DNA from: Uloborus plumipes
Lineage: Eukaryota; Arthropoda; Arachnida; Araneae; Uloboridae
Length of the DNA: 64,000 bases
Direction: 5' to 3'
Assembly (NCBI GenBank): GCA_038373865.1
Contig: JAXGGA010001023.1
Coordinates: 1-64,000, forward strand
This document shows, piece after piece, positions 35,454 through 47,716 of this stretch (positions within the stretch are counted from its first letter, which is position 1; the number at the start of each line of letters is the position of its first letter). Position numbers and translations under genes: made by a program. The notes beneath the pieces are model-generated. The model was given only the letters and a program-made list of their open reading frames with translations, was not told the origin of the DNA and made no database searches.

Positions 35454-36733
35454 CAGGGCCCGATTAACCCGTGCATTTTGAGGCCCCCTACTTTTTGAGG
35501 CGAGGGGAGTGGGGTATTTCTATACAATCTCTTGAGACATTGAAACAAATCTCGCTAAGGGTACGTATCATTGCGAAGAATTGCCCAAGCAGAATTCAGT
35601 CTGTCCCCTTCCTCCACTAATATTTAGAATTTTCATACATAATACACATGGTTGCATCACAATTCTATGATTCGATGTTAAATTAGATTTATTACTTCAC
35701 AGAATTAATAAAACGCAATAAAAATAAATTGTAAAAAGTTGGGTCAAATCCCACAATAAAAATAGCTTGTGATGGGAATAATGTTTTATGAAATGTGTCT
35801 TCACTTTTTAAACTTTCCTGCATATTTTTGTTCAACCAGTTCTAATGCTTACAATTACCTGAAGATATGCATTTAAAAACAGAAACTAGAGTTTTAAATC
35901 ACAAGTTTTCAGTCATTTTTGGGCCCCTGAAAATTTTTAGGGGTCGCCCGTTCGTTTGAGACAAAACGCTGCTTACCTACTAACACTTATAGTGTCGACA
36001 AAAAATGATTTCTTCCCCTCTCGTTCTATTGTCTCGATGCAAATGACATGTGACGCACTCGCGCACCAAAGAACGGAGTCGGTTCTGTGCGTGACAGGTG
36101 GGATTTCGAACAATGGAACCGTGTTCGAGCTGCGGTTTCCAACGTGCGACTCCCACGTCACGGAGCCGGTTCTTCGAGTGGTCGGGTCACGTGGCCGTCC
36201 GCGGAGAGCCCAGAGACCATCATTCCGTCGTTTCGAGTGTCGGAGGGAGGTGTGTGCTGGATGTGTGTTGACTCGCTCGTTCGGATTACCACGTCGCGGA
36301 GTAAAGGAATTCCTCTGCGCGGATCCGGTGTCGTCCCTTGGAGGTGAGATTTTTGGGTGTGTTTTTGACGGGGCCGAGACCCGGGAATGTGCGGAGATTG
36401 GACATGGGGCACATTTCTATTTCAGGGCCCCCACCCATCCTCTCATATCAGTTACGTGTTTTAGTGTTACGACTCTAGAAATTCTTACAATGCCAGAATG
36501 AAATAAAAGTTTTGTGGAAAGATCGAACTTAAAAAAAAAAAAAAAAAAAAATGCGATTAAATTATTAAGAGACAAATATAGGTCGACATAGACGGTAGGT
36601 TTTTAGTATAAATAGTAAAATATGCAGTAGACATTTCGTATTTAGGAGGTCTTGGATAAAGTAAGTGGATTTTGGGGCCCCTGAAGTCTAAGAAGAGGGG
36701 CCTGTGCCCCGCTTGCCCCTGCGGTAATCCCTG
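35454..36733. mobile_element. Candidate hAT-like element, GC-richer interior
   Basis: CAGGGCCCGATTAACCCG at 35454 and the right end GGTAATCCCTG at 36733 are approximate complements, with 'GGGGCCCC' words inside. No clear target duplication. 36010-36420 is GC-richer and open in several frames (up to 181 codons from 35956), but none resembles a known protein and the composition alone could explain it. Confidence 0.4.
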
Positions 36734-37679
36734 CTCGTGCACGAGGACGGACTCGACGCAATGTTCGAATTTTTGAAACGGAACCGTGATGTTTCTTGCG
36801 TACCTGAGCGATTTCCCCAAAAGGAGGCTCGAAAATGGAATGACAAATGGCTCCGTAAAAAAGAGCATCATTCGGACTTTCATTAACGCCTGTAGGGGGG
36901 GGACTGAGTAGGGCCCGAGTCTCTCCCCAGAAAATGAGTATTCCCTTGCTCTTCGTATTATTTTTTCGGCGGCAAAAAAAGAAAAACATTTCTTCTTCAG
37001 CCCGCAATGAATAAGTCGTTAAAAATGTCAACTTTTAATCACTAATCTTCAAAGAAACTTGCTTTCGGTGGGAGAAATAACCACGGGAGAATTATCTGAG
37101 CCCTCCCCCCTAAAATTTCGCATACAATAGGGGCCCTGGACAGAGTGTCAGCCATGTCCGTCATTTAGGGGGAGGGGGCAGAGGAGGTCCGTCGCCCGTT
37201 TTCTCCTACTTTTGGGAAATCTTCCCGCAAGGAAGTGGGTGTGGTTTTGGCTGCTTTTTGATATCATTTACTACATTGAGTCTATCCCCTTTTGCTCGCC
37301 CCCCCCCCCCAATAAATGAAAAGACAGACTTGCTCTCAGGCCGGTTCTTTTTAGTGTACAACCCACACCCCCTCCACATGCGTGCCATTGAGAAATGAGA
37401 GTTTATCTGTAAGTGGGCGTGGCTTTTGTATTGCGATATCTGTTCCTCAGAACTAGAACGACGTGAGTCCAGAAATAGCGATTTTTACTTTTTTGCTTCA
37501 TTGTATGTTAAATCTTATTCCGCGTCGACCCACAAAAAAAAATTTCCAGAAAAGAAATTCCTTCGCAGTTATTTAGCAGCGTTAGAAGAGCGCAAGTCCC
37601 ATCCTTTGCATGGAGGTACACACACATACCTCATACCTGCATGCACAAAATCCATAATTTGTTCATGGGGCCCCCTGTT

Positions 37680-38166
37680 CAGTGGCGTACACAACCCCCG
37701 CGGTGCGATGATGGGGCGCACTAGGTTTCCGGTTGCGCGATTCAGAAAAGTAGCACAATGAGTTACACCAGTGGTTCCCAAGGTCCTGACCTCTGCTGCC
37801 CCCTCCTGAAAATCACCTATTTTGCGTCATAACCGTACCGCACTGTATACGAAAAACTATTTTAGGATTGGAAATATGTTGAAATCGAGAGTTCTGGATG
37901 AGTTGCTGCTCACTGCGCGTACCGTAAACAAGAACTTTTTTTATGCCTAGAAAATACGCTTTCGTTTCGAATTAAAATATTGCTACTCGTCCATCAATTG
38001 CAACTGTTTTTTACTTTTTACTTTTGACCTCGCGAACTGTATAACTCTCAGTTATACGTTTTTAAAAAAAATAATTTAATCTAATTTTCTTTTAGGGGAG
38101 GGGAGGTGCACTTTCAAATCTTGCAGGGAAGGGGGGGGGGCGCACTTAGGTCCATGTACGCTGCTG
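37680..38166. mobile_element. hAT-like MITE with near-perfect 8-bp duplication
   Basis: Left CAGTGGCGTACACAACC, right complement GTCCATGTACGCTGCTG. Flanks CCCCTGTT (37672-37679) and CTCCTGTT (38167-38174) differ at one base. A second MITE-like start (CAGTGGTTCCCAAGG at about 37768) lies inside without a partner. Confidence 0.7.
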
Positions 38167-38174
38167 CTCCTGTT

Positions 38175-39447
38175 CTTCTTTTCACTCAAATATTTGCATT
38201 TAAAACGGAATACATACAAGCTGTTTTAGCATTAAAAAAAAGCCCTGAAGCATATAGCTGGGGTGCGCCCCCCCGGGGGGGGGGGGGGCAAACTGGTGTA
38301 TACGTCCTTGCTGCCACCGAATTTGATCCCATAGGGTTCTTTTAGAAAGCAGAGAAAAGGACTCTCTCATCTCATCCGAGCAGTCTTCAGACAGCCTGTC
38401 CCGTTTGTCCCCGATTGCGGGACGCCGTAAGGACTCGTTAGTGACAGAAATGGGTATGTGTTTCAATCATGAGTCCCGAGTCGTGGACGGAATTCTTCAA
38501 GAATTTACGCGCCGATCCTTTGAATTGGAATCATGCGAATTTTTGTAACATTACTGCCCTCTGTTTGTAGAACGTAGGGTAGGTGAGGGCAAAGAGCCGC
38601 GATTTGCACTTTCTATAACATCCTGGTGACTAAAGGGTAGATTTTCCCGTTTTTCTCAAATTAAAGTGATTACATGAGGGCAAGACCTTCCGTCTTAGGA
38701 CGGATTTCCGTCTTGAAGAAATCACCGAGACTGATAACGGGACGGGAAAAAAATGAATCTCATTCCTTCCGTTTTTATTTCCAAAGACATTAAAATAAAC
38801 TACACATAAAATCGGATTTTTCTAAGTCATAGGCAAACCAGCTTATGCTTACGGATTTGACGTAAAATTTACGCATTTGGGTTGTTTTTTACGCCCTTAC
38901 GCGTTTGAACCCTCCTCTGTCAATGTCTCCCACTTTGATAGGCTGTGTATCTCTACACTCTACCACATATAGGGCTAATTTTGAGCTTGCCATTATTTTT
39001 TACTTTTCTTATGTCTCATATTCCATAGCAAAGGACTTGCACGATCATCATTTTGCCACGCCCCTTTGAGAATTTCAATCCAGTTGCATCCGAGTTGAGT
39101 TTATCTAGCATTAATTTTTTCCCTAAAATTTGATCACATATGTTTCAAATGGCAATCAAAATTTAGGAATTTAGCCAGTAAAATTATGCATAAGTCGGCA
39201 AATGTGAGTTACTGAAACTCATAAGCATCATTTTTGAACTTTCTTAAAATTTTATACATCATATCAATTAATTAAAATCATATTTTGCATTTGTAAGATT
39301 TAAATTGACCCTTTGCACTCATATTTTTGCATCATTCTTAAATTTTGCTCAATTAAATTAGAGCACATTTTTAATCGGATAAGATAATCGTGTGCAGGAA
39401 AAAGTTTTACGTATGCCCGTTTTGAAAAGTTGGCAAGTAAATGAGCC
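38175..39447. other. Unassigned non-coding stretch
   Basis: G and C homopolymers around 38265-38290, then AT-rich sequence. No ORF, RNA gene or paired termini that I can support. Confidence 0.45.
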
Positions 39448-39451
39448 AGTA

Positions 39452-40571
39452 GGGTCATTTTCAAAATTTGCTTACATTTGCTGTCCGGAGGTTAAAAAGA
39501 CGATTTTGAAGCATAACTTATAGTTTAAATTCAATGCGAATAATTATTTTCTGCAAGAAATACCCCCAAAAAAATTCTATCACTCAACAAATTATTGAAA
39601 TTTATTTATTTATTTTTATATAAGTCTTTAAAAATGAGAATCAAGGCAAAAACGCTTGTCCATTTCCAATTTTTGCAAGTTCAACTATTTTTTTCCTATA
39701 CTTAATGATCAAAAAAAGTAAATGTGACATATTATTTTTATGTATTGACTATTAGTATATGGTATTCATGATAAATATTGACAATAGTAATTTTATTTCA
39801 ATAAGAAATGTATGAATATATTTTGTCCGGAAGTTCTTGTCAAGTCCGTTACCCTAAGATTATTTTAGCTAAAAAAGGTATTTATTGAAGTCAAAAGATG
39901 GTAACACGTATTCAGTTAACTTAACAAATTAGTGACGTAACTATTTTGTACCATTTTGTTTCCCTGAGTCGAGAAGTATTGCTGTGGCGTTTCGCACAAA
40001 ATTTTTTCCAGGTGCGTATTTTTATTCTTTGTCAAGTCCGTTACCAAAGATTTTAGTATTTATTTTTACTTTTTCTAAACTTTTACCCCTAAATATTGTT
40101 CATTATACAACTCTAAGAAAATGCATATTGTAGTTCAATTTTTAAATTCGACAACCTAGCCATAATTTGACATTTTGGTTGAAATGTCAAGTCCGTTACT
40201 GGTCAAATCCGTTACCAAATGTCAAATTCGTTACCAGAGAGTTTTTGATCAATATTTCAATCATCACAAACATCGTTTTAAGCTTCAGGGTGCAAATAAT
40301 TTCAAATGAAGTTGGTTCTATGCTCTATGATATAGTTTAAAAGTGAGATTTCATATTGATTTTGTATGGTAATGGACGACAATTTTCCTTGCAACTTACA
40401 GTTTTACAACAGCATTTGAATACTTAATTATTCATCAAAGTGTACAACCAGTTACTTTTTCACACACCTACAATATGTGACTAAACGTCTGTTAGTATTT
40501 CTAAAAGGAAATAGCAAGTTTAAAAAATTACTTAAAAATTTTGAAATGTAAGCATATGGTGAAAATGACCC
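39452..40571. mobile_element. Two-copy DNA element with 4-bp target duplication, copy A
   Basis: 1120 bp. Inverted ends GGGTCATTTTCAAAATTTGC and the complement of ...GCATATGGTGAAAATGACCC; AGTA on both sides (39448-39451, 40572-40575). The phrase GTCAAGTCCGTTACC recurs at about 39838, 40031, 40187 and later as variants. No protein is encoded. Copy B (47231-50029) has the same ends and a different 4-bp duplication, which fixes the boundaries independently. I cannot assign a superfamily. Confidence 0.85.
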
Positions 40572-40575
40572 AGTA

Positions 40576-43500
40576 CTGAATTTAAAAGGTAGAAATGTAT
40601 AGTCAAATTGTGACGTCAGTCACCATGGTATGGCCCCGAATCTTTTTATGTAATCTTTTTATGAAACTTATTTGCTGAAATATGAAAAATCGACATTGAA
40701 AAAAAAAGACATCGAAAGCAAATTAGCCATGTTTAAAACTCATCGACCGTAAATCATTGGTGGTCATCGAAGGAATTGCTTTTCAATAAGATGGATAGTC
40801 AAATAATTCTACTTGAAATTAAAATTCCAGTATTTTTGCGGTTCTTTTTAAAAAAATAAATTACGTTCTCTATGGCGAATTAATCCTTTTTCTTTCTTTT
40901 TTTTTTGTTATATATTCTAATGAATTAAATAATTTTTAGCAATCTCTAGTAAGTTGACCTGGTGCTCCCACAGCTGTGTAGCTGGTTCCATAGGACTATA
41001 AAAGTACCGGTGTGCCTTATGCCTTTTGTGAACGGCCTTCTATTAACCGGGGGGTCTCGGGAAGGGACTGGGAAATGTGCGTGGTGCGTCCTGGCTTGAA
41101 GCGCTTGATTTGCAATTTAAGCCAAACTTTGAAACTCAGTTGCGAGCGTAATATTTAACAGACAGTAGGTTCTCATTTTATTTAAAATTTCAATCTCCAC
41201 AAATTATATGCAATGTGTATGCATAGCCATTTTAAGAGTCATTTTCAAGATACTGCTGAATTAATGAAAAAACAGGTGTTTTTTGTCACTCATTCGGACG
41301 CTGTGGCTAAAGCTCTCTCAGTAGAAGGGGTAAAACTTAGGATAATCATTACAGACCCCATGTGGAATAGATTTAAAAGTTACCAGCTTTCCACCCATTA
41401 CTTCCGAATGCGACCCTCTCCAACTACTGGCCTATGAGGAGTAACACAAAGAAGGAATCTGCTGTGGATTCAGCGTTTGGTCCTAGAGGGGTCTTTAAAG
41501 TATGGGAACAAAAATTGCCCATCACCCCCAAGGTACCCCCTCAGTCGCCGCGGAGCACTCCGCAGAAAGATAGACCCCCTACCCCAATGAGATAAGAACA
41601 CCTCTCACCCCCTTAAAAATTTCAACTGCGCAGCCTTTTTGATCAGCCCTAAAAATAATTAGAAGAGGCGCAAGTGTAATATCAGGGCTCAAATAGGGCC
41701 CTAATATCGCCCCGGTATTTTTTCGAAATCGAAGTACACGCAACTCAGCTTAATTGGACTGTTCGGGTTGCATTCCGTGCGGGGCAGGGGTCATTCGCGC
41801 CCAATTTTGAATTGTTCGCATCGCAGTTTTAAGTGCTTTTCCTGCAAAGGAGCTTGTGACTTTTCATTTCGAAAGGACATGCTTTTACGGGCGGAACAAC
41901 AACAGCAGGAGTAAATAAAAACCAGAAACGCGGAGAGCGGCGAATAAGGTCCTTTTTAACGACAGCCCGAGTTTAGAGCGTTTTCGAAACGGACGCGAAG
42001 CAAACAGAGGACCACCCGTAGGTCAGGAATCGGATCTCGCGATGACGTCATCGCTTTTCGAGCGTTTTAGAGACGTTTCGATCCCTTCTCGTCCGAAAAG
42101 TAAAATAAGTCAATAAACAGTAATTTTTTGCCACAAAAAGGGGGAAGTTTTTTTTTTTTTTTTTTTTTGTACGAGAATAATTTTAGATAATGCAAAGAAC
42201 AGTAGCATCTTCATCCGAATGAATGGCGAAACATTTTTTTTTTTTTTTTGTGGGCTAAAATTAGTCGAATATCCAATCAAAGGTCACCCCACCATTCCTT
42301 GTCAAATCACCCCCGTTCCCTTAAAAAAAAAAAAAGAAAGAAATAGAAAAAGTTAAGGCAGTTATGAAGAATGCATATGCGAAAGCGATAACTTTAAACA
42401 ACGAAATATTTATTTTCTGTATTTTCGAGTTCCGTCTGTTTTCCAGAGTCATAGATTCATCGGTAGTACAATTATGCTAGTAGGGTTTTTTTTTTTTTGA
42501 AATTTTAAGTGCAAATATTGATGGCAAAACTAGAAGTTATTTGAAGACAAATGCTTTGTTAATCATTTTCCTCTATGAAAATATCAAAATCATTTCCCAG
42601 TAGAAAGCCTTACTTTTGTAGTCATTTTGCAAAGGCATTTCGAATCGAATACGCGTTAACCAACGCGTTTCCCTTTCGCTCAACTCTCCAGAAACAAGCA
42701 AACATCGTCAAGGTCATAGCTCAACTCATCGGCTGAACGTTTTTGTGCTCATTTCAAGCTTTTATACAATCTTTGTGCCGAAGTAAAAGTTTTTTAAGCG
42801 AGAACTTGCGCTAAAATCTCCCGGAGCGATTCGGACATCGACTTCCACCAGTTCGCCAGGTCGAATATGCGAAAAGCACGTGCGTGCGTTGCAAATGTGC
42901 TCGTCATTTCTGGAAGGGGCGACAGTTGCTGCCGAACCGGCTCATTGATACAGCGTGGTGTGCATTTTCGGGCATGCTCATCGTGTTTGATCACCTGGAG
43001 TGAAAACATGCGATGCACCACCAGTTCGTTTATTCCATCCATAGACTGCAAATTCGTGGATTAAGAAAAAAAAAAGGAGTTGTTGCATGTTTCTGACTCA
43101 GGGGCGGTTATATCGAGTGGAAATGCTTATTCACCGAGCTAATGGGGGGCTCGATGGGACTGTGGTGTTTCCTCTCTGTGACCGAGTACTGGCAAGGGAA
43201 AATTGAATAATTTATTTCTATCATCATTTCTGTTCACTGCCCGAGACGTTGGCTCATTGGCCTTGAACTGCGCCGTTGTCTCCTGCTCGTGCTGCTTCGG
43301 GAGTGGAGTCGTTTAGAATCGAAACGTCCATTCTTCATGAAGGATAGTTTTGTTTTGAAAACTACAAGGCTCAAAAGGGCCAACACTCACTGTGCTGTCC
43401 GTCCGTGAAAGCCGCACAGTTTCAGAACGTTTCAGAAACGACGTTCAAAACGTTTTGTATTGTTCTTCACCTTCTTGTTATCTTACCATTTTGGTAAGAT

Positions 43501-43670
43501 GAGAGAAGACCTGACGCATGCGTAAATGCGCGGAAGGTTTCGCCAAAGAAGATCAGACAGCATCTCAGTAGAAAGCGAATATGAAGTGAGGGCTGTTGTC
43601 ATCGGCCCTTTCGCAACTGCACCGGCGTCGAGTCCGACTTCCACAATGACACGCACGACGTTCGTACGGG
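40576..43670. other. Unassigned stretch, no supported gene
   Basis: Contains T runs (42150-42168, 42234-42250) and a modest open frame at 41213-41437 (74 codons) that I do not recognise. 41700-42060 and 42660-43060 are GC-richer than their surroundings. A small palindrome, ATCTTACCA-TTTT-TGGTAAGAT type, lies at about 43480-43501. Confidence 0.4.
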
Positions 43671-43790
43671 AGGCACATTCACACCGAGAAGGGGAGCCTC
43701 CATGCCCGAGCCGGGGTTCGAACCCGTGACATCGCTGTCAGACTTCCCTGACTGCTACACAAGCTGGCTGGCATCGGTTTGGAGCCCGAA
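43671..43790 (-). mobile_element. tRNA-derived SINE (minus strand)
   Basis: On the minus strand, GTGTAGCAGTCAGGG is followed about 35 bases later by CACGGGTTCGAACCCCGGC, a consensus B-box. The spacing fits an internal polymerase III promoter. The arms do not make a complete tRNA, and a longer body continues towards 43560, so a SINE is the better call. Limits are approximate. Confidence 0.55.
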
Positions 43791-45184
43791 CCCCTTCAGA
43801 CCCATCGTTCGGAGCGACGGATTTTGAGAAATGGACTGAACGGGTTTCGATTGTTTTTCCGAATGCTAGAAACTTTTGGGAGGTCGCCCCCTTGATTTGA
43901 CCCCCCCCCCCTCGAGAACCCTCGTCGAGGAACCCTTGATTTGACACAATTCATTTTTTCCCCAATACGTTTTTACGTGTTTTTCCCCCTTACTTAAAAT
44001 TTATTTATTCATTGTTCTGTGTCATGTTTTGAGCTCTGGTCTAGTTTTTATTACTTTACATTAGTATCTGAAACTTTGGAAGTAATCTCTTTGAAACTCG
44101 ATGAGGTGTCAAGTGGGTGCCAAAACGAGGGTTCTGATGGATTTGCTGTGTGGACGTAAATACCGAGGTTTTTTTTATCCCCTTTAGTCACCGTACTTTC
44201 GTTTTGAGTAAAACTACTAAAAAAGTCTAGCTGCGTTTTGCGCGCCTGGTAGTCACGATCGCTTCGATTTGAAAACGGGGTGATAGGATAAGGAGACGCA
44301 CTTGCCGGTGCTCACTTCCTGTTGAATGTTACTTCGCATTTCTCCCCTATTTTGAGGAAATCCAAAGAGACCTCAGGCATGCGCGGATGCGAGGAAGGTT
44401 TTACGATAAAAGATTAGACAGTAGTGTTACTGGTCCTTCCATTTCAACTATTTTTTTAACGTTTTAGCAGGACCGCGGCATGAGCTCGCGGACTCGCTCT
44501 TTGGGGAAACTCCGCTTTAAAGGTGCTCGTGCTGACAACTGTGTAGTCTGGTTGTAATACCGGTCATCTTCGTAACGGAATTTTTTTCAGGCGAGACGAT
44601 TTTTTGTCACACCTAGGGAATTTGAGATAGGATCCAAAACGCACTATGGTTTCTCATTGCCAGTGGGTGGGGATGTTAGTAAAGGACTTCGTACAGTAAA
44701 CAGAAATTTTCTCCGAAAATTGAGGAGTTGGCCGGTTTTGCAACCAGACGACACAACTGTTTTCCGCGCCTATCGTAGTCGTTCGATTTCCAAGTTCCAG
44801 CCAGCCCGTTCCTTCTCTTGGAACACACCTCTTCCGCTTCCGTCCACTTGTTTTCGATTCTCTCGCCCCAATAATAACACAAAAACACAAACAGCCCCCT
44901 TCGTTTATCCGGCGATTATCTCCGCTCAAGAGCCCGTCGAAGACCCCCGCCGGCCTGGGGCCCCGATCATTCGCTTCGGTTCGTTATCTCTCGAAACGAT
45001 CGCAACCTTCCGGACAGTCCCGCGGCACAATTTCTAGGGCTATCGTAATTAGCTGCGGTTCCAGAGGTGCAAACTCAATGCGAATTTCATTGGAAACAAC
45101 GGAAACCATGCCCATTTCTATGCAAGTACACTGATTTCTCATAGCCAGGGAGGGCTTCCCCCAAAAGGCGGGTTTGGCTTCTAG
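43791..45184. other. Unassigned stretch, no supported gene
   Basis: 44654-45037 is open for 126 codons on the plus strand in a moderately GC-rich segment, but the translation matches nothing I know and the minus strand is similarly open. The 44358-44415 text loosely echoes 43501-43560 (both contain GCATGCG and GGAAGGTTT), perhaps two decayed repeat copies. Confidence 0.4.
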
Positions 45185-45856
45185 TAGGGATGCACCGATA
45201 AGCAATTTGGCCGATTACCGATTGATCGGCTGTTAATAATCGGCCCATTAATGATAAGGAGGATTGTTTTTCTTCTATCAATTTTACCATCACTGTTTTT
45301 TCTCTCTTATACAATTCCAAGTTTAGAAATAGTAAGTAATTTATTTCTGGGAGAAGATTTTTCTTTCTATTTTCCTAGTTTTCACAAAATAATTTCAATA
45401 TTTTATCAAATTTCATAGAACCAATTTTCATATTATTGTCAATAACATTGTTAATACATTGTTTGTTTTGTTAATTAGACATAAAAATTCAAAAAAAAAA
45501 AAAAAAAAAAAAGCGGGAGGGGAGTCTATAGCGAGCACTCCAATTTAGGAGTACTTTTAATTCATATTTTTTAATAATTAGTAGCCATTTAATTTAATGC
45601 TTTTATTCTTTGAAAATTAGAGGTTATTTAAAAGCACTGTGCTAAGGAGAAAACGATCGCCACATGAAAAATGTTGCAACATCGTCTTGTATATTTATTC
45701 AAAGTAATTAATTTAAAAAAAACTTTATATCAACCGTGAGGATTATCATTACTGTTAATAAAATTATTCATCATAGTCGATGAATCGGCCCGATTTTGCC
45801 GATTATTAATAATCGTCAAAGTGGCCGATTATGGCCGATCAATCGGTGCATCCCTA
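45185..45856. mobile_element. hAT-like MITE, TAGGGATGCACCGAT ends
   Basis: TAGGGATGCACCGAT at the left and ATCGGTGCATCCCTA at the right are exact complements, and 'CCGATTAT' words are repeated in opposite orientation inside both ends. Flanks GCTTCTAG and GTTTCTTG match at 6 of 8 positions. The TAGGGATGCACCGAT start is common among hAT-derived MITEs in animals. Interior AT-rich with a 21-base A run; no protein. Confidence 0.8.
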
Positions 45857-46141
45857 GTTTCTTGTAAAAAAATAGAGGAGGGTCGCAGGTATTTTTTAAC
45901 CGACTCCAGAAAAGGAGGAGGTTCTCAATTCAAAGCGTGTGCTTTTTTTTTGTTTGTTCGCACATAACATCTGATCTTCTGGAACCAATTTGAACGATTT
46001 TTTTAATCGGTAGGAGATGGTGTAACTTAGGAACCATGTACTCATATGACGATATTTGTTCACTAGAAAAAAGTTATGATCGAAAAACTAAAATTTCACG
46101 TTATTTAAAACAATATGTGCTATCGTAAATCCTTACTTCGT

Positions 46142-46301
46142 TGAGCGACCCGATGGTCAAGTGGTTAAACGCGTCGGGTTGAAGTTCCTGATGAAACGAG
46201 ATCGAGTCCAGGTCTGCAGGGATTTTTTTGAACAGCTGCATGGTTTTTTAACTATATTTTGATTATTTGAAGTGCATTTACAACTAAAAAGAATGAAATA
46301 A
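46142..46301 (+). mobile_element. tRNA-derived SINE
   Basis: CCGATGGTCAAGTGGTTAAACG carries an A-box (TGGTCAAGTGG) and GAGATCGAGTCCAGG a degraded B-box 30-odd bases on. An A-rich segment follows. Not a foldable tRNA, so a SINE head. Confidence 0.5.
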
Positions 46302-46742
46302 AATATTTTTGAAAAAGAAAAAAAAAAAAAAGAACCGACTTCAGTTGGAAATTGCTCTAAGAAGTAAAAAATATTTTTTTTCTTTGAACACCTTCGAAAC
46401 TACTTTTAAATATAAGTTTTGAAGTCGGCGCAAAAACAATGTATAGAATCATACGCAACTACAATTCAACTATAAATATAAATTTTAATGGATACATTTC
46501 ATTGATAACCATACATTCGTGTAATGGTACAAATATTATGCTTTTAATGTTCAATGGTTTCTCTGAAAAATGTTGGCAAAATGTGGTTAAATATCATTTG
46601 ACCTATCGTTTTTGCGCCGACTTCAAAACTTATTTTTAAAAGTAGTTTCCATGGTGTTCAAAGAAAAAAAATATTTTTTACTTTTTAGAGCAATTTCCTA
46701 CTGAAGTCGGTTCTATTTTTTTTTTTTTTCAAAAATATTTTC
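46302..46742. mobile_element. Fold-back element with ~130-bp inverted arms
   Basis: The arm 46302-46438 (including GAACCGACTTCAGTTGGAAA and GTTTTGAAGTCGGCGCAAAA) is repeated inverted at 46606-46742 with only scattered mismatches. The loop is about 165 bp. The inverted similarity extends into the flanking A and T runs. This organisation is of the fold-back or long-TIR MITE type. No target duplication could be read because the outer edges are homopolymers. Confidence 0.75.
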
Positions 46743-47226
46743 TGCCAGTTTTCTGTATTCATTATTCCTCTCAACTCCTTCAACTTCAACTTTTGATTCT
46801 GAGGTTGTCATATTGAAATGTCAACTCTCTTTACCAATCTTCGTACTGGCTTATTGAACCGAGCAGGTTGAATGGTCGTCGTAGAAATTGGAAACAGGGC
46901 CGACGAGAGGCTATGTCAGCCTAGTCGGAAACTGGGGGCCCGGCCCACTGGGGGAGCCGGCTCGGAATAGGAAGAGTATAAATTTTTAATAGCATATTTA
47001 AATAGAAGAATTCATTTTGGTCCGTCGACTCCCGAGCGAGATTCAAATTCGAGATTCTAATTCAGAGTATTTATTCGGCAGTGGATTTTGTCGAGGGGAG
47101 ATCTGCGGATCCAGAAAATCATTTGGTGGGTGTGTGCAGAGGTGAACGACAAATGAAACATGTATTTTCTATCTTTTCTTTTTTTTTTTTTTGGAACACG
47201 TAATGAAAAGTGATCAAATGAAAATG
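46743..47226. other. Unassigned non-coding stretch
   Basis: No gene or paired termini recognised. 46905-46975 (GGGCCGACGAGAGG ... GGGGGCCCGGCCC) has the look of the end of another hAT-like MITE without a visible partner. Confidence 0.35.
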
Positions 47227-47716
47227 AAGAGGGTCTTTTTCAAAATTTGCTTACATTTGCTGTCCGGAGGTTGAAAAGACGATTTTGAAGCATAACTTAT
47301 ATTTTAAATATAATGCGAACAATTATTTTCTGCAAGAAATACCCCCCAAAAAATTCTATCACTCAAAAAATTATTGAAAATGATTAATTTATTTTTATAT
47401 AAGTTTTTAAAAATGAGAATCAAGGCAAAAACACTTGTCCATTTCCAATTTTCACAAGTTCAACTTTTTTTTATATACTTAACTAGACGGGTACCCGGCC
47501 CTGCCCGGGTTTCGGCCGGGTATGGTGTTTTAGTGACACTCGTTCATGAATTTTTCAACATTAAAGTGCATATACTATATACACACAATGGCTACTTCTG
47601 TAAACAATGGCAATTTTTTCTGACTGGACAAACTAAAAAACTGTATTACACACCTTAAATACAAATGCAAGCTACAAATAATGTTTAGGTAAATCGGAAA
47701 TGTTATAAGCTTGGTA

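Noticed and set aside
35956..36501. 181-codon frame
   Set aside because: GC-richer patch inside a candidate hAT element; translation resembles nothing known and overlapping frames on both strands are similarly open.
41213..41437. 74-codon frame as a gene
   Set aside because: No recognisable motif, no splice context and no upstream signals that set it apart from background frames.
43501..44415. Tandem duplication between 43501-43560 and 44358-44415
   Set aside because: Only loosely similar short words (GCATGCG, GGAAGGTTT) in the same order; not enough to distinguish from chance or very old repeats.
44657..45037. 126-codon frame
   Set aside because: Minus strand is equally open and the translation shows no domain or motif I recognise.
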